Source: Polaribacter sp. IC073
Lineage (GTDB): Bacteria > Bacteroidota > Bacteroidia > Flavobacteriales > Flavobacteriaceae
Assembly: GCF_007997075.1 (NCBI RefSeq)
Contig: NZ_VORS01000007.1
Span: 186,001-250,000 of the forward strand
Direction of reading: 5' to 3'
Length of the DNA: 64,000 bases
Shown here in pieces: positions 60,499-64,000 of this stretch; within the stretch, counting starts at the first letter, position 1, and every line of letters starts with the position of its first letter. The notes under the pieces were generated by a model. The model worked only from the letters and a program-made list of their open reading frames with translations. It made no database searches and had not been told where the DNA came from. A program made the position numbers and the translations under genes.

Positions 60499-61800
60499 AT
60501 GCAAAATAATCAAAAGTACACTAAAAAGTACACTTTTTTAAAGTCTAATTTAATGGCTAAAAAATATGCAATAGGGTTTTATACAGGCGGCGTAAACGTT
60601 GAAAATTGGGAAAACTTAACAGAAATAGAGCAAGAAAAAGCAATTTCTAAGAGTTGGTATCTTCGTTGGTCGTTTAGAAATCCTGAAAATGGAATCTTAG
60701 AAAGACAAAAAAACTACAAAGGCGGCGTTAATTATTTAAAAACAAAAGATGATCGTTTAAAGTTTTTAAAAGAATCAAAGAAATCATTAACGGAATTACT
60801 AAATGAAGGATATTCTCCTTTTGATAGCAAAGACGAAATTATCTTATATGATTCAGAAATTAAAAAAACTTTCTCAGTTAAAGAATCATTTGATTTAGCT
60901 TTAGAGCAAATAAAACAAACGGTTGCAACCGTAACTTATAAAGACTATAAAAAAACAGCAAACGGTTTCTTAAAATTCCTAGGTGACGAAAATCAAAAAA
61001 AAGAAATAAAACTAATTACAAAAAGAATTGTAATTAAGTACTTAAATGAGATTCTTACAAAAACTTCTGCAAGAACTAGGAATAATTATAAATCTGATTT
61101 ATCAGCTTTGTTTTCTGTAATGGAAAAAAAACTACTACTAATTGATTATAATTTTATCAAAACAATTGAAAAAGAAAGAACCCAAGAAAAAAGAAACAGA
61201 ACTTTAACAAATAAGCAATTAAAACAAGTCACGGACTTTTTAAGAGAAAATGACCCACTACTATTATTTGTTGTAAAATTTGTTGCTTATAATTTTCTAA
61301 GACCTGTTGAAGTTTGCCGACTTAAAATTAAAGACCTGAATATAGAAGATTCACTCTTGTATTTTCAAGCAAAAAACAAACCTTTAAAAACAAAACGTAT
61401 TCCTTCTATTCTGCTAAATGATTTAAAAAAAATGAATTTAGAAAAGTATGACAAAAACTTCTATCTAATAACACCTTCTGGATTCCCGGGCAATTGGGAG
61501 GTTTCAGATTTGCAAAGAAGAACCACCATCACAAAGCGTTTTACAAGGCTAAAAGTAAAAATGAAAGAAGCTGGTATTATTTTAGAAAAAGGAGATAATA
61601 TTTACAGTTTTCGCCATTCTTACATCACAAATTTATTTAGATATCTAAGAACCAAAGAAAATTTAACGTTTAATGAAGCGATAAAAGAGTTAATGCCAAT
61701 AACAGGGCACGATTCAGAAAGTGGTCTAATCAACTACATTCATCAGATTGATGCAGATATTCCAAAAGATTGGAGCAAAAAAATAGAAATAGTTATTTAA
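60499..61800 (+). CDS. Tyrosine recombinase (phage-type integrase)
   Basis: A 433-residue integrase, transcribed away from tRNA-Met. The N-terminal arm-binding and SAM-like core domains are followed by the catalytic domain with R in NFLRPVEVCRLKIKDL (box I), YSFRHSYITNLF (box II; the first His is Tyr here), H in ITGHDSESG and the nucleophile Tyr in LINYIHQI. It uses a tyrosine to cut and join attachment sites. The tRNA terminator ends at 60497, so the start may instead be the ATG at 60553 (MAKKYAIGFYTGG). The gene is the left-end gene of an integrated element. Confidence 0.9.
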   Translation: MQNNQKYTKKYTFLKSNLMAKKYAIGFYTGGVNVENWENLTEIEQEKAISKSWYLRWSFRNPENGILERQKNYKGGVNYLKTKDDRLKFLKESKKSLTELLNEGYSPFDSKDEIILYDSEIKKTFSVKESFDLALEQIKQTVATVTYKDYKKTANGFLKFLGDENQKKEIKLITKRIVIKYLNEILTKTSARTRNNYKSDLSALFSVMEKKLLLIDYNFIKTIEKERTQEKRNRTLTNKQLKQVTDFLRENDPLLLFVVKFVAYNFLRPVEVCRLKIKDLNIEDSLLYFQAKNKPLKTKRIPSILLNDLKKMNLEKYDKNFYLITPSGFPGNWEVSDLQRRTTITKRFTRLKVKMKEAGIILEKGDNIYSFRHSYITNLFRYLRTKENLTFNEAIKELMPITGHDSESGLINYIHQIDADIPKDWSKKIEIVI

Positions 61801-61838
61801 TTTTTGTATATTCATACTTTCTTTTTCATAGCAATTTT

Positions 61839-61871
61839 ACACCACCTCTCTAAAGAAGTGGTGTTTTTTTA
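61839..61871. terminator. Bidirectional terminator after the integrase
   Basis: Stem ACACCACCTCT / AGAAGTGGTGT with one mismatch, followed by T residues on the plus strand. It separates the integrase from the convergent genes. Confidence 0.75.
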
Positions 61872-62339
61872 GTTTAAATTAAAGTTTTCTTTGCTTGAAA
61901 ACAATTCTGTAATGTATTTCTTCATTTCATTAATAGAAGGATGCAGTAACAAGCTTTCGTCTTGCCATTCATCATCATAACTTTCGATTAAAATAAAGCG
62001 CATTGGCGTTTCTTGTTTTACATGCACCAAATAGCAAGGATCTTGCCTGTGCAATACATACATTTCATCGTTATTTTTATCTATTGAAACTAAGAATTTA
62101 GAAATAGTATCTACCGGATGATTTTCGTTTATAAGATTAATTGCTGCTGCTAAAATGGTGTAATTCTTTAAGTTTGGCGCATATTTTAAACCAAACATTC
62201 TACTAATATTAGATTGTGTAAATCCTGTTATTTCTGCCAATGCTGTTTGCCATCCGTTGCCAAATTTAGCAATTGCCTTTTCTCTTAAATTAGAAACGAG
62301 CAACTTCCATTGCTCGTTTTGTTCTTGTTGGTTTGGCAT
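61869..62339 (-). CDS. Hypothetical protein with possible helix-turn-helix, mobile element
   Basis: A 156-residue protein of unknown family. The N-terminal GNGWQTALAEITGFTQSNIS, followed by RMFGLKYAPNLKNYTILAAA, looks like a helix-turn-helix of the Cro/CI type. The C-terminal half is mixed alpha/beta (MRFILIESYDDEWQDES). It lies 1 nt after the neighbouring unknown gene, so the two form one unit within the element. It may be a regulator, perhaps acting on the palindrome at 62949-62966; this is a guess from the context. Confidence 0.6.
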   Translation of the reverse strand: MPNQQEQNEQWKLLVSNLREKAIAKFGNGWQTALAEITGFTQSNISRMFGLKYAPNLKNYTILAAAINLINENHPVDTISKFLVSIDKNNDEMYVLHRQDPCYLVHVKQETPMRFILIESYDDEWQDESLLLHPSINEMKKYITELFSSKENFNLN

Positions 62340-62340
62340 A

Positions 62341-62859
62341 TTATTTATTAATTAAGGCTATTGCATAGCTGTGAGTATCGTGATAGAATGATAATGAGTG
62401 TTTTTTAATAGTCTCCGAGTAGTTTCCTTGGTATGAAATTACCACTTCTCCCTCCTCCATTTCTTCTATTTCTTCCCAAATTTCTTTTTTAGCTTCTAAA
62501 ATTAATGATATAGCATCAAAACTAGCTGTATCTTCTAACAGTGGAGTTACTTCATTTTCGATAAATTCGGCTTCGTCCATTTTAGGAAATTCAGCATAAT
62601 CATCTCCATAGTCTTCAGATGAATTTTCAAAAGACTTATACATCGAACCTTTATTTTCCCACAAAGACCAGCCGTCTCTTTGGTGTATTTGTATAATTTC
62701 TAAATTGTGGGTGGTTGCAAATTCTTCTACTTCTTTAAAGCTGTTAAAGTCGTCCACCATTATACAATTATATAAACCAGAAGGATATCCGTTAGACCCT
62801 GTAGTAATTTCTGATACTTTTAAATTGTTTTCGTTTGCTAATTCTCTTAAATCTTTCAT
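62341..62859 (-). CDS. Hypothetical acidic protein, mobile element
   Basis: A 172-residue acidic protein (SSEDYGDDYAEFPKMDEAEF, EIWEEIEEMEEGEVVISYQ). No signal peptide, membrane segment or family motif was recognised. It is 1 nt upstream of the HTH-like gene on the same strand and preceded by a TATCTTTG element and a palindrome. Acidic proteins of this kind are common in phage and plasmid modules, sometimes as DNA mimics, but I have no evidence for that here. Function unknown. Confidence 0.55.
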   Translation of the reverse strand: MKDLRELANENNLKVSEITTGSNGYPSGLYNCIMVDDFNSFKEVEEFATTHNLEIIQIHQRDGWSLWENKGSMYKSFENSSEDYGDDYAEFPKMDEAEFIENEVTPLLEDTASFDAISLILEAKKEIWEEIEEMEEGEVVISYQGNYSETIKKHSLSFYHDTHSYAIALINK

Positions 62860-62924
62860 AATAATTGTGCCGATTTTAATGACCTGCTCGAGTCTTTTAA
62901 TTTTATATGCCTTATTGCATACAC

Positions 62925-62932
62925 CAAAGATA
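62925..62932 (-). promoter_or_regulatory. -7 box TATCTTTG of the element genes
   Basis: TATCTTTG on the minus strand, 66 nt upstream of the ATG at 62859. The -33 region would fall on the palindrome at 62949-62966, and no TTG is present. Confidence 0.5.
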
Positions 62933-62948
62933 CACTTTTTTATCTAAT

Positions 62949-62966
62949 TATATCACTTTTGATATA
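62949..62966. promoter_or_regulatory. Palindromic operator candidate
   Basis: TATATC-ACTTTT-GATATA is a perfect 6-bp inverted repeat with a 6-nt gap. It covers the position of the -33 element for the promoter at 62925-62932. A Cro/CI-like protein of the element could bind here. Confidence 0.5.
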
Positions 62967-63052
62967 GTTAAATACATTAATCTACGAAACACTTTACGAA
63001 AACTATTTCACACCTAAAAATCAGATAATTTAAAATATATGGTTGTGAGGTG

Positions 63053-64000
63053 TTATCTTGTAGCGTTTAGGTGCTTTGGTTTCCCTTTTCCGTTATCCCA
63101 AAATATAGAATAACCAGCATTTGTTGTATATCCTAAACTTTCACTATAATAATTTCCTGTAAAAAATGATTGCAAATACATTCTTCGATGATCTATGCTA
63201 TCATCAGAAACAATTTTAAAATTATCTCTTTGTTTAGCAGATAGCGTTTCTATAATGCTATGTAAATGACCTTCGCAAATAAGGTTGTAAACTCCCTGAA
63301 TACCGTAATTTAAAATAATATCCGAAGAACTTCTCTTACTGATACCTAAATGACCGTGTAAATTAATGTGGTTAATTCCGTTTACTTTATGAGTTATAAC
63401 CATAGAATTAAATTCAACTTCAAAACCTTTTAATTTTAAACCCCAGGCAATTAATTCTGCTGCACCTCCTTTTACATCTTCTTTGTTATTGCTTGTTAAT
63501 CTGTCGTGATTTCCTGCTACTATTTTAATACTTCCTAAATTATCAATTTTAACGAGTGCTTTTTCTAACAATTCACAACATAACATAATAGAATTAGAAC
63601 CTATTTTATTTTTGTCTAAACTCATCCACGAATTTATATGACTTAAACCCGTGAAGCTTTCAATTAAATCACCATTAATATGCACGTGTGCCTTACTAAA
63701 ACCTAATTGATTAACATCTTCTACACTCTCTAAAAGTCCGTCTAAAAGAACGTCAGAATCATAATCAGGTGTTTTAATAAGGTTTCGTATGTGCGCTCCA
63801 AAATGCAGGTCACTCCATTTTATAACACCTTCAATATTTCTTTTAGATTTTTTTCTTTTATACGTGTAAGATTGTTTTATTTCTGAATTAAGAATTATTC
63901 TAATATCTTCAATATTAAATTCATCTTCGTTTAACTGCTCTTTAAAAACTATGTTATAAGAAGGCTCTTTGTAGTGGTATGGTAAAAATTTATAAGAGCT
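63053..64000 (-). CDS. Calcineurin-like metallophosphoesterase, phage type (partial)
   Basis: The minus-strand frame is open from the right edge to 63053 (315 visible codons), so the 5' end lies outside. Metal-binding motifs are in order: WSDLHFGAH (DxH), HINGDLIES (GD), IVAGNHDR (GNH) and EGHLHS (GHxH), with NLHGHLG between. This complete set identifies a metallophosphoesterase. The GTG at 63685 is not the start, since the DxH motif lies upstream of it. The N-terminal part (EFNIEDIRIILNSEIK, then KRKKSKRN) may be a small helical domain. It sits in the integrated element. Confidence 0.85.
   Translation of the reverse strand, partial: SSYKFLPYHYKEPSYNIVFKEQLNEDEFNIEDIRIILNSEIKQSYTYKRKKSKRNIEGVIKWSDLHFGAHIRNLIKTPDYDSDVLLDGLLESVEDVNQLGFSKAHVHINGDLIESFTGLSHINSWMSLDKNKIGSNSIMLCCELLEKALVKIDNLGSIKIVAGNHDRLTSNNKEDVKGGAAELIAWGLKLKGFEVEFNSMVITHKVNGINHINLHGHLGISKRSSSDIILNYGIQGVYNLICEGHLHSIIETLSAKQRDNFKIVSDDSIDHRRMYLQSFFTGNYYSESLGYTTNAGYSIFWDNGKGKPKHLNATR

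Noticed and set aside
62705..62947. Plus-strand frame over the start of the acidic element gene.
   Set aside because: It is antisense to the better gene and spans its promoter.
63685..63687. GTG at 63685 as start of a 210-codon phosphoesterase.
   Set aside because: The frame continues upstream to the window edge and includes the DxH metal motif, so the gene is partial at its 5' end.

Overview
The window is AT-rich, densely coded DNA from a member of the Bacteroidetes, most probably a marine Flavobacteriaceae of the Polaribacter/Tenacibaculum type. The evidence is: adjacent gliding genes gldF-gldG; a Bacteroidetes-style GlmU-like protein; FabV as enoyl reductase; ECF sigma factor/anti-sigma/DUF4097/GIN and DUF2911 proteins; starts preceded by A-rich rather than Shine-Dalgarno sequence; and repeated promoters of the form TTG-N19/20-TAnnTTTG. 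The genus is an inference; no rRNA gene is present.

Layout. 1-2100: end of a DUF294-type protein, a DEDDh exonuclease and a decayed lipoprotein gene. 2150-9050: an MsbA-like ABC exporter, then a minus-strand operon (Cys-rich small protein, glutamate dehydrogenase, GreA/Rnk-like factor, unknown protein) preceded by a near-consensus sigma-54 promoter and lying beside an NtrC-type sigma-54 activator with its soluble histidine kinase. 9270-15310: TauE and TerC membrane proteins, two conserved unknowns, FabV, PurC, PhoH. 15440-19620: SAM hydrolase, ABM protein, acetyltransferase, GldF, GldG. 19620-20260: intergenic block with a 210-bp near-perfect direct repeat. 20260-30060: epimerase-like protein, DUF2911 protein, ClC channel, HPP protein, ECF sigma operon, GlmU-like protein, thioesterase. 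30200-37200: fasciclin lipoprotein, CarB without its C-terminal allosteric domain, RpmH, a lipoprotein, a decayed membrane protein gene, PyrG. 37400-48290: YidC, cysteine desulfurase, Smr protein, LMW phosphatase, two tandem PPK2 kinases, LpxR-like protein, RecD/Dda-like helicase, RsmD. 48380-49200: a Sel1 pseudogene disabled only by point nonsense changes and bounded by a 12-bp inverted repeat. 49290-57840: MoxR ATPase and three SurA/PpiC-type genes (minus), then an ATPase, RecQ and Fmt (plus). 58030-60260: HU, YqgE, class IV aminotransferase, START-like protein. 60327-64000: tRNA-Met(CAT) followed directly by a tyrosine recombinase and unknown or phage-like genes; this is the left end of an integrated element that runs out of the window.

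How the parts relate. Most of the window is housekeeping: nucleotide synthesis (carB, purC, pyrG), envelope biogenesis (yidC, SurA-type chaperones, MsbA-like, GlmU-like, LpxR-like) and nucleic-acid enzymes. The main regulatory units are the sigma-54 two-component/GDH locus and the ECF sigma operon. The right edge is the only clear horizontally acquired segment. Three minus-strand genes are pseudogenes, and most of their nonsense changes look like C:G to T:A transitions. Several starts are revised from promoter positions (pyrG, the Cys-rich protein, the LpxR-like protein). rpmH, which is very short, is added from direct translation.
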